In this document: positions 11,286-21,910 of the stretch, one piece after another
Position numbering within the stretch: position 1 is the first letter of the stretch
Layout: each line of letters begins with the position of its first letter
Origin: Blastocystis hominis
Taxonomy: Eukaryota; Sar; Bigyra; Opalinata; Blastocystidae
NCBI RefSeq assembly: GCF_000151665.1
Contig: NW_013171816.1
Location: forward strand, 191,001 to 255,000
Length of the DNA stretch: 64,000 bases
Direction: 5' to 3'
Notes under the pieces: model-generated
What the model was told of the DNA's origin: nothing
Databases searched by the model: none
Seen by the model: only the letters and a program-made list of their open reading frames with translations
Made by a program: the position numbers and the translations under genes

Positions 11286-13107
11286 TTAGTTGAAAAATAC
11301 TGGAGACCACTTATCGTTTACTTCATAAACAAATCTCCATCGTTTCAAATACTCTACAGCATCTCTTACTGCGCTAAGCACAGCAAATACAGGAGGATTC
11401 ACAAGATTATTAACATACTTTCTGTATATAGTGGTAAAGTATCCATAATAATAAGCTTTTTCAGCAGCTTTCCATTGCTGATTGCTTTTATCATAAGGAT
11501 AATAAGTAGAAAGCCACAAATAGTGGGCACGTGATATCAGAGCAGTGTTTGTATACCACGGTTCCATATAATAAGGAGGATTACATTCAATGACAGCAGA
11601 GCGGGGAATAGAAAAGAGTAGATTGACAAGAGCCGAACCGTGAGGAGAAAGCACGATATCATTCGAATAGAAAGCTTGCACCTGCTCTTCAAAAGTTAAA
11701 TTCTCCATGTATTTAAAAGACACCGTCAAGTTCTACAGTAAATAAGAAAATATATCTCTAAGATATACATCAAAATGAGAAGACAGAATAGTGACCCAAG
11801 TCTCATGTAACAAAAAGCCTCGCCTTTCCGCTCGATCGACTATCAGTAAAGAGAGATGCATTGGATCATTTTCTCTAGACTGCATATTGAAATAACGATA
11901 AATAGAGGCCTTCATAAGATCATGAGAAAAGAATCCAGCGAATAAACTCCCATCTCTATAATAACTAACCCGATCTAACAAAACCTATACTAAACAGAGT
12001 ATCAAATTAATACTGCAGAACGGAAGCAGGTGAGTTTATTCAAAGGAATGGAATCGGCTAGATGAAGAGAAGGTTTTTGATCGTTAGGAAAAAGGCTCAG
12101 AAGCGCCTGTAAATAAGTTTTCGACCATTCAAATTCAGTGTTTTCAAAAAATGGAAGGTACAAATCAGTGAATGGGGGGTAAACAAACGGATAGCGTAAT
12201 TTCAATAAGACCTGATTCACAGATTCGGTAAAATGTCCAATATGGCGATTTACCAAAGGTTTAGCAACGAAAAACACGCCATTTTCAATCCAATTGACAT
12301 CATCCGGTACTTTACCTTTGATAACCTTTATGTTGTGACTCCATTTGAAAGCTATAACCATAATCAATTTTTCAAAAAAGTACATTCTGGTTTTGGATAA
12401 TGAACATTAAACGATTCGCATCTTAAGTAGATAGACCATTCCAGTTTCGAGTTAACGCATATATTGTGAGCATACATAAAAGGACTATCGGAATGCCTAA
12501 CAAAATGGATTGAGACAGCAGAATATGGATATGAGCTATATAATGTATTGCTAATACTGCGATTATGCTCTCTATAATTGAGCAGTATATGGAAAGAAGT
12601 ACATTTCCAAATATCTATTCTGTACTCGCGTAATCAGTTCATCAAACCGTTTTTCCCTAAAATAAAAATGAAACGTTTAAAATACCAGTCTTCTCGCTGA
12701 AAAATACTTGGACTAGAATACCAAGGCTCTTCATGAGGAATTCGTGACGAATAAACCAAGCATTTGCCAGTTACTGTAAAATTACAAGAATAAGGAGGTA
12801 TCAATCTCAATGGAATTTTACTCACTAAGATTCCATATTCCTCATTAAATTTAGGACCTAAGGACACAGAGTAATTGCTCAAACTAGGCTTTGAGACAAA
12901 TCCTATCTGGTAAGAATCAGCGGTAGGACTACTATGTAAAAGAAGTAGAAAGCAACTTACCTTGCACACAGTTCATTCAAAAAAATAACATCTGGTCCTT
13001 CCTGAACGTCACAAGACATCCAAAGCATTTACATTAATGTTTACAAGTGCCAAATAAAAGGACGATGCAATAAATAAGAGGACTAATATTTCTAATCTAT
13101 AAGACAT
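11286..13107 (-). CDS. Glycosyltransferase family 61-like (DUF563) type II membrane protein
   Basis: Several exons join through short GT-AG introns of 29-36 nt (for example 11985-12013). The start at 13107 gives an N-terminal hydrophobic anchor (LVLLFIASSFYLALVNIN), expected for a type II Golgi enzyme. The middle exon contains ENGVFFVAKP and NRHIGHFTESVNQ, and the C-terminal exon has the family signature SPHGSALVNLLF followed by AVIECNPP, matching the EOGT/POMGNT2/plant xylosyltransferase family (HGA/S-L-N-LLF). These enzymes transfer sugars such as xylose or GlcNAc onto proteins or glycans in the ER or Golgi; the donor and acceptor cannot be told here. Stop TAA at 11286-11288. Complete by eye, about 460 residues. 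Confidence 0.75.
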
Positions 13108-13640
13108 TGAACATTAAATGAAAGAAGAATTGAAAATAAACTATATTTGAGGAATTCCCGAATATTGGATATGGCTATTGAGTATATTAGGGGATATCAT
13201 ACTATGGAAGTTGCCATATGGCAGTTTACATTAGTTTCTTGTCATATTTGGTGGCGGATGCCAAAAAAAGACCAGAAAGCAAAGGGAAAAGCTATAAGAA
13301 CAACCGTAGTTGAGCTTATATTGTTATGAGTTGCGGAGTGGTTTTTGATGTGATGGACAATTCATCAAATCCAACTAAGGTCATTTGAAAGAAATAGCTT
13401 ATAGTATCTACGAGAAGCACGCGAAATGCATAGAATATACAACAAATATGTGAGAGATCATGGATAAGGTATACAAACTTTAGACAATCAGAAAAATATC
13501 TCATATTTGCATACCATGTAGAAATAAAGGTTGAAAATGTACTCTTAACTCAAACAAAAACTTTAAAAAAAGTCCCCTTCTGCTTCAATATTCTAAATAC
13601 AACATACATATGATTACGACTAATATAAGAAATAAACTAT
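13108..13640. other. Intergenic, no supported gene
   Basis: AT-rich sequence. Short frames on both strands (60-62 codons) show no domain, signal peptide or intron pattern. Confidence 0.5.
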
Positions 13641-13648
13641 TGATTGCA

Positions 13649-13879
13649 TTAAAAGCTACCAAGTTTTGTTACAATCACACTACTCCTTTCTAAGCATTGC
13701 ACGTAGACGACCAGCAGAATAATCAGCGATAAGATTACTGTCCGGAAAAGCGTTACTCCCTCAAATGCATAACTCTCATCAAACCACTCCAAATTAAACA
13801 TCCAGTAGTCGCTCATTATTCCAAATTCAAAAGAGCCAAAAAGGAGATTTGGATTCCAACAAATTTGACTTTTTCCCAT
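13649..13879 (-). CDS. Small single-pass membrane protein candidate
   Basis: A 76-codon ATG frame with one strong hydrophobic segment (VILSLIILLVVYVQC). Its start lies only 8 bases from the divergent XPD start, which would require a shared, tiny promoter. No family recognised. The frame is uninterrupted and of mixed composition, but so short that chance cannot be excluded. Confidence 0.3.
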   Translation of the reverse strand: MGKSQICWNPNLLFGSFEFGIMSDYWMFNLEWFDESYAFEGVTLFRTVILSLIILLVVYVQCLERSSVIVTKLGSF

Positions 13880-13887
13880 TCGAAGTT

Positions 13888-16725
13888 ATGCAGTTTAATT
13901 TAGATGGGCTGGATGTGTTGTTTCCGTCGTTCCTCACATAACCGCATTATTCATAGATATGAAAGCATTTATCCCGAGCAATATGAGTACATGCAGCAGC
14001 TGAAGCAAGTTCTTGAAACCAGTGAGCAGAAGGGGCATGCACTTCTCGAAATGCCAACAGGAACTGGAAAAACGGTGTGCATCTTCGCTTTATATCTCGC
14101 AATGAAGCATTCTTACCCAGATTTAGGTTTATCGCCATACAAATGCTTTATTGTGATAGGAAAATTGATATATTGTACTCGTACGATTGCTGAACTGAAA
14201 CAATGCATGGAGGAGCTGAAGAGAGTTGTCGCATTTCGAAAGTCAAAACTGGAATATCGATACAGGAGTATTTTGGGAGTTTGTCTAAGTAGTCGTCGAA
14301 ATCTGTGTATCCATCCCAAAATCGACTGTATCAACCCGGATACACGCGTAGACATATCCTCATTCAATTCAATATGCAATTGTGAGTGTTGCATTGCTAA
14401 TTAGTTCCTTCATTGCATGATGAATGCTTTCGGAGATGTCGGTACTCTGATAAGCATCCTCGCCAAGCTCCAGACATCGAGGATCTTGGCTGCGAATACT
14501 ATGAAAAGTTTTCAAGGAACCAAAGAAGGCCTTCCATCGCGCCTGGCGTGTTTTTCTTGTTGTGTTTTGTTTGACATAGATACAATTTGAGCGATTTCCA
14601 GCAACGAAAAGACACGTGTCCCTACTTTTTTGCTCGGTCGTGTCTTGACGATGCAGATGTGATCGTGTTTAATTACCAGGTTGGCTGTTGGAACGCTGTG
14701 CAATGTAGTACGTACTGGATCCTTCGATTAGTCCTCTGATCCTTCCTCACATCAACAACCAAAACAACATTCTGCTCTTTGATGAAGGGCACAATATCGA
14801 CGATGTTCTTTGCGAAAACTATTCTGTCACAATCCCCTCTTCGCATCTCAAAGAATCCTATTCCTTTCTCACCGAGTCCATCCTTTCTTTGGCTTTCATG
14901 TAGACTTTCTAAAGAATTCCAGAAGAGAGAGGCTGCTGTGAACTCGGTAAGCGTGGTCAAAACGGAGTTTGGAGGCAAGCAAATCATCCAAATGCCGAGA
15001 ACGGAGCCTTCCTCGATGGTTTATTTTCTCGCACTGCGTTCAAGTCTAGACGAAGGAGCAAGCGACGGAGGTGGAAGCGTTTATCCCTCTTCTAAAACTG
15101 ATGGTGATGGCGATGCAGAACTGGAAGCAACCGGAAATCGTAAACGGACTTACCATCAACGAAGTTCGACTTATGATCTATCAAGTTTGCTGCTTTTGGG
15201 GTTGTGTTTGATTGTTCGCAGGAATGTCTCGTCGATTATTACGAGCTTCGCACGTTTTCGGGGCGGTTTCAGCGGCTGCTTTCTGTGTTTGAGAGCTCCG
15301 GCTATTCGCTGGCTCCTGAGAAGTAGCGCTGCTGTTTGCTCGTTGATGGATGCAGAGTGGCCAAGCTAAAGCGCATCATTCAGTTTTTCTCGCTCATCGG
15401 GGAATACGATCACGGCTTTTACATGCTTGTCGAGCCCCCCTTTGTCTCATCAAATCAATGGAACAAAAACTTTGTCGCGTCCCAGCGCGTGCTAAAACTC
15501 ATCTGCTGCGATGCTGGCTATGTGATGCAGCCTCTTTTCGCCGCATTTAAGCACATCATCATCACCAGCGGAACCCTCTCTTTAGATCTGTATCCTAAAC
15601 TGCTCCAGTTCCATCCGCTCGTCGCCAAGTCCATCTGCATCGACCGGAATTCGCATCTCTGCCCTGTCGTCGTCTCTCGCGGAAACGATCAGGTTTGGGC
15701 TTCGTTCTCTGTGCCATGTAGGGGCGAATGACCGTCACAAACGCGATGGAGGTTCCGGACACGAAGCCGTCGAGCTCCCTGTCTGCGAAGAGCGATGTGA
15801 AGCTTTCCAGCAAGTACACGCTTCGAGCCAACAATCAAGTCGCTGTGTCATATGGTATCGTCTGTTTCCTTTCTTTTCCCACAAAGGGTCTTTGCTGGTG
15901 GAAATGGCTCGCGTGGTTCCTGACGGAATTATCTGCTTCTTCACGAGCTATTCGCACATATCCAACCCTTTTTTAATATGGAATCGTTGCGTTCTTAACG
16001 CCACTTGGAGCTGTTTCTGTGCGAATGGGACGCGCATGGCGTGATTCGGGACATTTACAACTACAAACTGCTTTACATTGAGAGTCGAGATATCAATGAG
16101 AGCAACGTCGCTGTCCAGAACTATCGAAAGTCGTGCGATGAAGGAAAGGGAGCCGTTTTGTTGTGCGTAGTTCGGGGACATATTTCAGAGGGAGTCCATT
16201 TTAACGATCATTATGGTCGATGCTGCATTCTGATGGGAGTTCCTTTCTTGTATCTTTGCGACCTTCATTCCAAATAGAAACACGCTGTCCAAGGAGCTCA
16301 ATCAGAAGTGCGAATACCTTCGATATCAGTACGATGTGGATAAAAACGACTATCAAATCTGCGATGCGATTCGGCAAGTTTTTCATTCTTCATGTTTGTG
16401 ATTGTTTTTTAGAGCGCTCAGTGCGTGGGAAGAACCATTCGAAATAAGAACGACTACTCGTTCGTGATCTTCGCGGACTATCGGTATGATTTGGTGGATC
16501 ATTCGAGTCGACTTCCCGAGTGGATTCAGCAAGTATCGCTTTCGACACAATTCGATGTAGCAACTTCCTCCTGCCCACCACAATCTCTCGGTGGAGATGG
16601 CCGTGATCACAGCGCGCACGTTCTTTAAGAAGATGGCGAGGCACGACGCCGATACGCAGCCGCGCACCTTGACCGTTGAGACCCTTCCGCGCTACATTTA
16701 CGAGCGCGGGCTTTATTCTGTTTGA
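13888..16725 (+). CDS. ERCC2: XPD/ERCC2/Rad3 helicase, TFIIH subunit
   Basis: 5'-3' DNA helicase of TFIIH, acting in nucleotide-excision repair and transcription initiation. About 15 introns can be placed by frame and alignment; most are 28-37 nt GT-AG (first at 13926-13956), but those at 14354-14418 and 15958-16004 start ATATCC. Motifs in order: FPYESIYPEQYEYM; Walker A MPTGTGKT; Fe-S cysteine region LCIHPK; CEYYEKF; CPYFFAR; DEGHNIDDV (usual DEAH reads DEGH); GFYMLVEPP; IIITSGTLS; SRGNDQ; VPDGIICFFTSYS; AVLLCVVRGHISEG; SAQCVGRTIRNK. All four Fe-S cysteines can be placed if the first ATATCC intron is accepted. Stop TGA 16723-16725. The central part (about 14.9-15.2 kb) is divergent. Identity is certain; exact exon borders in the middle are less so. 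Confidence 0.92.
14354..14418 (+). other. Candidate U12-type intron (AT-AT) in XPD
   Basis: Starts ATATCCTC directly after codons for Val-Asp and contains TTCCTTCAT (branch-site-like) 6 nt before the end. Removing it restores VD-DE-C, matching the V-D-x-x-C that holds the second Fe-S ligand of XPD. It ends AT, and 3 nt further on would also keep frame. A 23-nt GT-AG intron is the alternative but would insert about 14 extra residues. Confidence 0.5.
15958..16004 (+). other. Candidate U12-type AT-AC intron in XPD
   Basis: Begins ATATCC and ends CCAC; TTCTTAAC lies just upstream of the 3' end. Its removal joins SYSH to LELFLCEW in phase 0, giving exactly the same spacing between SY and W as yeast and human XPD. 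No GT-AG intron fits. AG at 16010 is an alternative 3' site. Confidence 0.65.
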
Positions 16726-16728
16726 TGC

Positions 16729-16736
16729 AACAAACA
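16729..16736 (-). terminator. TGTTTGTT poly(A) motif of agmatine deiminase
   Basis: Reverse-strand 8-mer about 40 nt past the TAA of the minus-strand gene and only 3 nt beyond the XPD stop on the other strand, so two convergent 3' ends share this spot. Confidence 0.6.
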
Positions 16737-16776
16737 CACGATTCGATTCCTAGTTGTCGACGATCGCAGCACTCGC

Positions 16777-17942
16777 TTAAGCCTTCACGCCCTTGGGCTG
16801 CTGCTGCGTGATGCAGTGGATATTGCCTCCTCCTAAAATAACCTCGCGCGTGGGCACCATCACCACTTCGCGCTCCGGGAACACTTCCTGGAAGACTTTC
16901 CGAGCCATCTCGTCCTCCTTCACGCCGAAGCAAGGCGAAATGATCGCGCCGTTCGCGAAGTAAAAGTTCACGTAGGACGCCGGCAGGCGCTGATTCTCTT
17001 CGCGCTCGATCGTTCCCTCCTCCTGCGTCAGTCCCGCGAACTCCTCCTACAGATCACTTCTCGAACGCGCTCAAACGGGCGTGCGAATGATGTCCGAAGG
17101 GATGTGCAGCTTGTGGATCTTCAAGTGGCGACCCTTCGCATCCGTCGCGGCCTCCAGCAGCTTGTACGCGTGCTGACTGATGGGATACTGCGGATCCTTC
17201 TCGTCGTCTGTCCACGAGAGCAGCACTTCGCCAGGGCGCGCGAAAACGCAGAAATTGTCGACGTGGCCGTTCGTATCCACATCGCCAAACAAACCGTTCG
17301 GGAGCCAGATCACCTTCTCCACTCCCAAGCCACGCTTCAGCTCCGCCTCGATCTGCTCCTTCGTCATCGAGGGGTTTCGGTTCGGGTTCAGCAGACATTC
17401 CTCCGTTGTCAGCAACGTTCCCTCGCCATCGAACGAAATCGAACCTCCCTCCAAAATCATGTTGTACTTGTAGTAGGGAACACGCTCGATGTTGCACATC
17501 TTGCCTGCTACCAGCAGGTCATCTTCCCAGTAATCGTAGCAGCCGCCATTCAGACCACCCCAAGAATTGAACAGCCAATTCGTTCCACGGACGACTCCCT
17601 CCTCGTTCTTCACGAAGATCGCTCCCGTGTCTCTGAACCAAGAATCGTTCATCGACATCTCCACCACACGAACATTCTTATCCAACAAAGAGCGCGCAAC
17701 AGTGTAGAGCTCCTTCGGGGCGCAAACGGTTACAGGTTCGAAGCGTGCAATCGCATTAGCTACGTTGGCAAACACTTTCTGAGCCGGAGCGGCATTCTCT
17801 CTCCAGATATCGGGTCTCTAACAATTGCAAGCCAATAAATAGGGTCTACTTGAGGAAAACCCATCCACGTCTGCTCATGGACATCCCATTCAGCGGGCGC
17901 CTTAAAACCATCATCAGCTGCAAATCCAGGCAATACGGACAT
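16777..17942 (-). CDS. aguA: Agmatine deiminase (AguA, PAD_porph family)
   Basis: Hydrolyses agmatine to N-carbamoylputrescine and ammonia (known for the family). Three exons join through a 32-nt intron near 17820-17851 and a 30-nt intron near 17046-17075. Motifs: PAEWDVHEQTWMGFP, RPDIWRENAAPAQKVF, NDSWFRDTGAIF, LEGGSISFDGEGTLL, EECLLNPNRNP, GDVDTNGHVDNFC, and the C-terminal GGGNIHCITQQQP with the catalytic Cys. About 365 residues, full length for the family. Start chosen at the ATG at 17942 (MSVLPGF), placing PAEW about 15 residues in as usual. No targeting signal seen, so probably cytosolic. The family is common in bacteria, plants and some protists; transfer is possible but not shown. Confidence 0.93.
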
Positions 17943-18016
17943 TGTTTCTACGAATCTGTGAAAAGGAGTAACTCCTTGTTCAAAATCGTGGGATCCCAAC
18001 TGTTTCTTAGAATAAC

Positions 18017-18788
18017 ATGGGAGTTTTATTTAGTTCGTGCTTTAAACAGTATGGAAGTGATGAAGATAACCAGAAAAGCGAAAATGGTGATAATATGAGT
18101 GAACAATGTGTAGTACAGGGTAATTCTGGAGGACAATTAAATTCACAAGCTCAGAAGACTATGGATATCGAGAAAGCAACGAATCAAAGAGATATTGCTA
18201 ACCCATCAACTAAACAGGGTATTCAAACTTCAACTGCCTATGATTGTGGATCGTTCAGCAGTGCAGATTCTAATACTTTACTGATTCCAATTAATCCCAT
18301 TCCCTATGTTGATGTTAATATAAATATTCCAGATCCAGTTTCCAGAAAACCTATTCGTTACTATGACTATATCTGTGAATTCCTGTTTGATGTTAAGGCA
18401 GTAGGCAATTCAGTTAATTTGGAATGTAGGATTTCTTGGACGAGAATCGATGCTTCATTGTATCTTTTGGTGAGAATACACATGGAAAGAAAATAGTGGG
18501 CCTGCCACCGATATTTCAGACATACTCTCAAGATCAAGATTTGAACACGCTCACAAACTCTCAGATGGAAGACATTGTAAAGGACATCATTGGATCCGTT
18601 TGTTCTTTGATTTGATGTTGATATTCTAGTTCCCAGAAGCCAAAAATACTATCCAGATTGACTATGTGCAACTGTTTTTGTGTGGCAACATGCTTACAGG
18701 CAATTCTCTGTTTAAGGACGTAAGAATAATCGATATCTTCAATGTAGAACGCAATAAAAGAAACCGATGTCGTGAAAGTTATTGTTAG
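18017..18788 (+). CDS. Hypothetical protein with myristoylation-type N-terminus
   Basis: Starts MGVLFSSCF, which fits an N-myristoylated and palmitoylated N-terminus (Gly2, Ser6, Cys8). Exon 1 is followed by a 29-nt intron (18401-18429) and a 32-nt intron (18598-18629). The joined frame reads ...FLDENRCFIVSFGENT... and ...KNTIQIDYVQLFLCGNMLTG... to a TAG at 18786-18788, one base before TGTTTGTG. An alternative last intron (18720-18747) would extend the end to 18798. About 235 residues; the first 90 are polar and low-complexity. No family recognised. Its start is divergent from agmatine deiminase, about 75 bases away. Confidence 0.6.
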
Positions 18789-18789
18789 T

Positions 18790-18838
18790 TGTTTGTGATT
18801 TGTGATTTGCGATTTGCAATTTGCGATTTGTTTGCTTT
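18790..18838. repeat. GATTTGC-type short tandem repeat
   Basis: Five imperfect 7-mers of the type GATTTGC/GATTTGT in the 3' gap between the hypothetical gene and DDX54. Confidence 0.6.
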
Positions 18839-18842
18839 CTGT

Positions 18843-18850
18843 AACAAACA
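18843..18850 (-). terminator. TGTTTGTT poly(A) motif of DDX54
   Basis: Reverse-strand 8-mer 24 nt after the DDX54 stop. Confidence 0.7.
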
Positions 18851-18874
18851 AGAGTAAAATAAAAAGAACGATTT

Positions 18875-21833
18875 TCATCTTCTTCGGGATGGTCGCGGCT
18901 GATTCTTCTCTCTCCACAATCCCTTCTTCTTCAAATAACTCTCGCGATCCTTCTTATTCATCTGCTTGATCTTGTTCTTCTCCTTCTCCTTCAAGTCTTT
19001 CACGATCTGCTGTCGCGTCTTCACTTCATTGCGAGGCTCTGTCCGTAAAAGAAACTCACTCCTCTTCGCAGTGTTTAAGGATATGTTTTGCAGAATTCTT
19101 CGCTTTTTCCTTCTTTTCAAACCGTCTTCCACGAAGACTCGGCTTTTCTCTCGTTTCTTCGCCGATCTCTTGCTCGTTCAGCTTGTGACTCTCTCTCCAC
19201 TTCTTGTACAACTCACCTCGTTTTCCCTGACTCTTCGACCGAATCAGCTGCCCGCTCTCGTTCCGCACATGCTTGTTGTCCTTCAACTCTCCCACCGTGC
19301 CTCGCACATATCTCTTCCGCTTGTTGTCCCATCGGACGATCCGCTTGTTCTTCGTAATCGTCTCCGCATCGTCTCCCAGCAATTCAAACAGAGCGTTGTT
19401 CGCAGCAGACGTCATTTTGGCCACATCGTCCTGCTCCACCTTCAAGAAATCGCTTTCTCCTTCGCGAATGACCGGCATTTCCGGGTTGATATAGAACTGC
19501 TCGTCTCGGTAACTCTTCTATTTCTCATTCGACACGATCGCTCGCACCTCTTCCGGCTCCTTCGGCTGCACGTTCTGCATCAGTTCCTTGATGTTGATCT
19601 GTTTCTGTCCCGAATTCTTCAGCATCGCTCGCATCTTCTTCGAGATTCGAGGCTTTCCTGCATCGGAAACGGAGGCGGGCGCTTTGAGATGTCCTTCGTT
19701 CTCAAACTCTCGCTCGTGCTCATTGAGATATTTCATTTCTTCTTCCTCCTTCTCTACAACTCAGCCTTTCTTCGAGTCGGCACGTTTCTGAACTTCCTTT
19801 TCCTGCGTTTGCTGGATCGACCACTGATGCATTCGTCGTTTCTTCTGCATAACCTACGTCTCATCCATCGCAATTTCTCCCACAGCCGCCTGCTCCTTGT
19901 TGTGCCGAATCTCCCAGATCGTAGCGGTTGGACGATACGCATGAACTTCTTTCCGAAACGAGTCCAGCTGGCTCTCCGAATCGGGAATGAACGATCGAAG
20001 CAGTGGGTGATACGCAGTCACATCGATCGATTCCACGCGATGGCGACTCTGCGAACTTGGCTTCGGCCTCGTCTTCTGATACATGTTGAATCTATTTCGC
20101 ACGCTTTCTCCTCATCTACGCTTTCTGCATCGCATCCCACTGGCGGAAAAGCTCCTCGCTCCCCTCCGTCATCATTTTGATTTTGTGGATCTCTGGATCG
20201 ATGATAGCCCGCGGGAAACATCCATAATTCACCTGCGTCGGTTTCATTTCGTCCCACGCGTATCTGCATCGCACCTCCCAACCGATTCTACCCCTCCGTC
20301 GTCGTTTCCAGCGGCTGATTTAAGAACAGCGCGACGTCCAGAATGTACGGAATCTCGGCCACCGTTGCGAACACGACGGATGTTCCCTCGCGGCCTCCTC
20401 GCGCGGTTCGGCCGGTTCGATGGACGTAGAGCTTCGGCGAGGTGGGACAATCGAAGTGGATCACCGTGTTCACAAGAGGAATATCGAGACCTCGCGCTGC
20501 GACGTCGGTGACCACCAGTACCGGCACTTTGTTATCGCGGAATTGTGCGAGATTCATGGTTCGCGCGGTCATCTACCGTCTCACTTCGGCTCGAAACTCA
20601 CCTCCATCGTTCCGTAAATGCACACCGTGCTAATTCCGGTGTGGTTCAGAATGGACTACTTGGCACTTGGCTCGATTGGGTACGGTGATATACTCCGCGT
20701 GGAAGCGCGTAGCGACGAAGATGAGCACACCTTGCACGTTGGGGATCACTCGATGCATCAGGAAGAGCAGCGCGGCTGTCTTCTCTTCCTACGATCGAGT
20801 GAACGGGCAATTCGCACGGGACGAACAAGGAAAAACGTGCTGCAGAGATTTGGAGAGAGCTTGCTGTCGATGTCGAGGCGAACGATCTCTGGGTCGTGCA
20901 GTCCCGCGCGCGAGAACTCGAGGAGAATGGGAGGGAGTGTGGCAGAGACCAGCATCGATTGGCGATTTACTGGAAGTCGGCCTGTGATGTCGTTCAATTG
21001 GGGAGCGAAGCCCAGCTCAAAGAGCTGATCGGCTTCATCGTAGCAGATGTGATGAATGAAGGAAGCAGAAGTTTAGTGACAAATAATCACAATGATAATA
21101 GCGACAATAGACATTACAACAACAATTACAACAACAATAGACATTACAAATATTACAACAATAGACATCACAATTATAACAACAGCAACTCTGAATAAAA
21201 AGATATGAATTGAACAGAGGATAGAGAAAAATCGGGCACCTCAAGAAGCATATGCATCAAACGACCGGGAGTCGCAAAAATAACGTCTGGATGCTTGGAA
21301 ATCGATTCAAACTGAGACTCGATGGCTTCACCTCCCACTAGAATACAAGAACGAAGATTGGTGTAGTGAGACAATTTGTTAAACACACGGTAGGACTGAT
21401 AGGCAAGTTCTCGAGTCGGAGAGAGAACGATGCCACGCACTCCACCAGTCAGGTGGTGTTCTTTCAGCTTCTCCACCATTGGAATCAGAAAAGCCGCTGT
21501 CTTACCACTACCTATACAATCATCCCATTGAATACTCGTTTTACCTGTTCTTGCCATTACCACTACATCTTTTCCTTTCAGTGCCGTGGGAATAGTGGCT
21601 CTTTGAATAGGAGTGGGAATCTTAAATCCAAGTTTCACAATTCCCGCTAATACTGGTTTACTCACTCCCATCTTCTGAAATGTGCCGCTCTTTTTCGCAC
21701 TCGATTTGGCAGTCCTATTTGAATTCATTGAAACATGCAAAACATACGAAGAAACCTTGGACGCAGCATCCAGCTCGTTGATGGCAGAATGATCGATTTC
21801 TTCAGTGTTAATCGTAGCTAGTTCTTTTTCCAT
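18875..21833 (-). CDS. DDX54: DEAD-box RNA helicase DDX54/Dbp10
   Basis: ATP-dependent RNA helicase of 60S ribosome biogenesis, nucleolar by family. Order of motifs: [10 protein letters not shown]...[10 protein letters not shown] (Q motif); [12 protein letters not shown] (motif I, split by a 33-nt intron); SPTRELAYQ (Ia); ATPGRL (Ib); [12 protein letters not shown] (II); [10 protein letters not shown] (III); [14 protein letters not shown] (IV); [16 protein letters not shown] (V); [15 protein letters not shown] (VI). A basic C-terminal region carries the DBP10CT signature: [18 protein letters not shown] and [20 protein letters not shown]. Most introns are 28-33 nt GT-AG; the one between SVQF and ICYDEAD is 158 nt and AT-AC. 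Stop TGA 18875-18877. Start ATG 21833, 77 nt downstream of the end of the SET-domain gene on the same strand. Confidence 0.93.
21049..21206 (-). other. Candidate U12-type AT-AC intron (158 nt) in DDX54
   Basis: On the minus strand the intron starts ATATCTTTTT and ends TTCCTTCATTCATCAC. Removal joins SVQF to ICYDEAD in phase 0, the same length as SVEYVVFDEAD in human DDX54. The branch-like TTCCTTCAT lies 8 nt before the AC end. The middle holds repeats of TTGTTGTAATGTCTA. It is about five times longer than every other intron placed in this window. Confidence 0.75.
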
Positions 21834-21910
21834 TTCGTTCCCCTTTTCTTGCCCCTCTCTGGAAAATGAAGTGAGAAAGTGGTTGTTATCAACAAAGAGA
21901 ATTCACAAAT

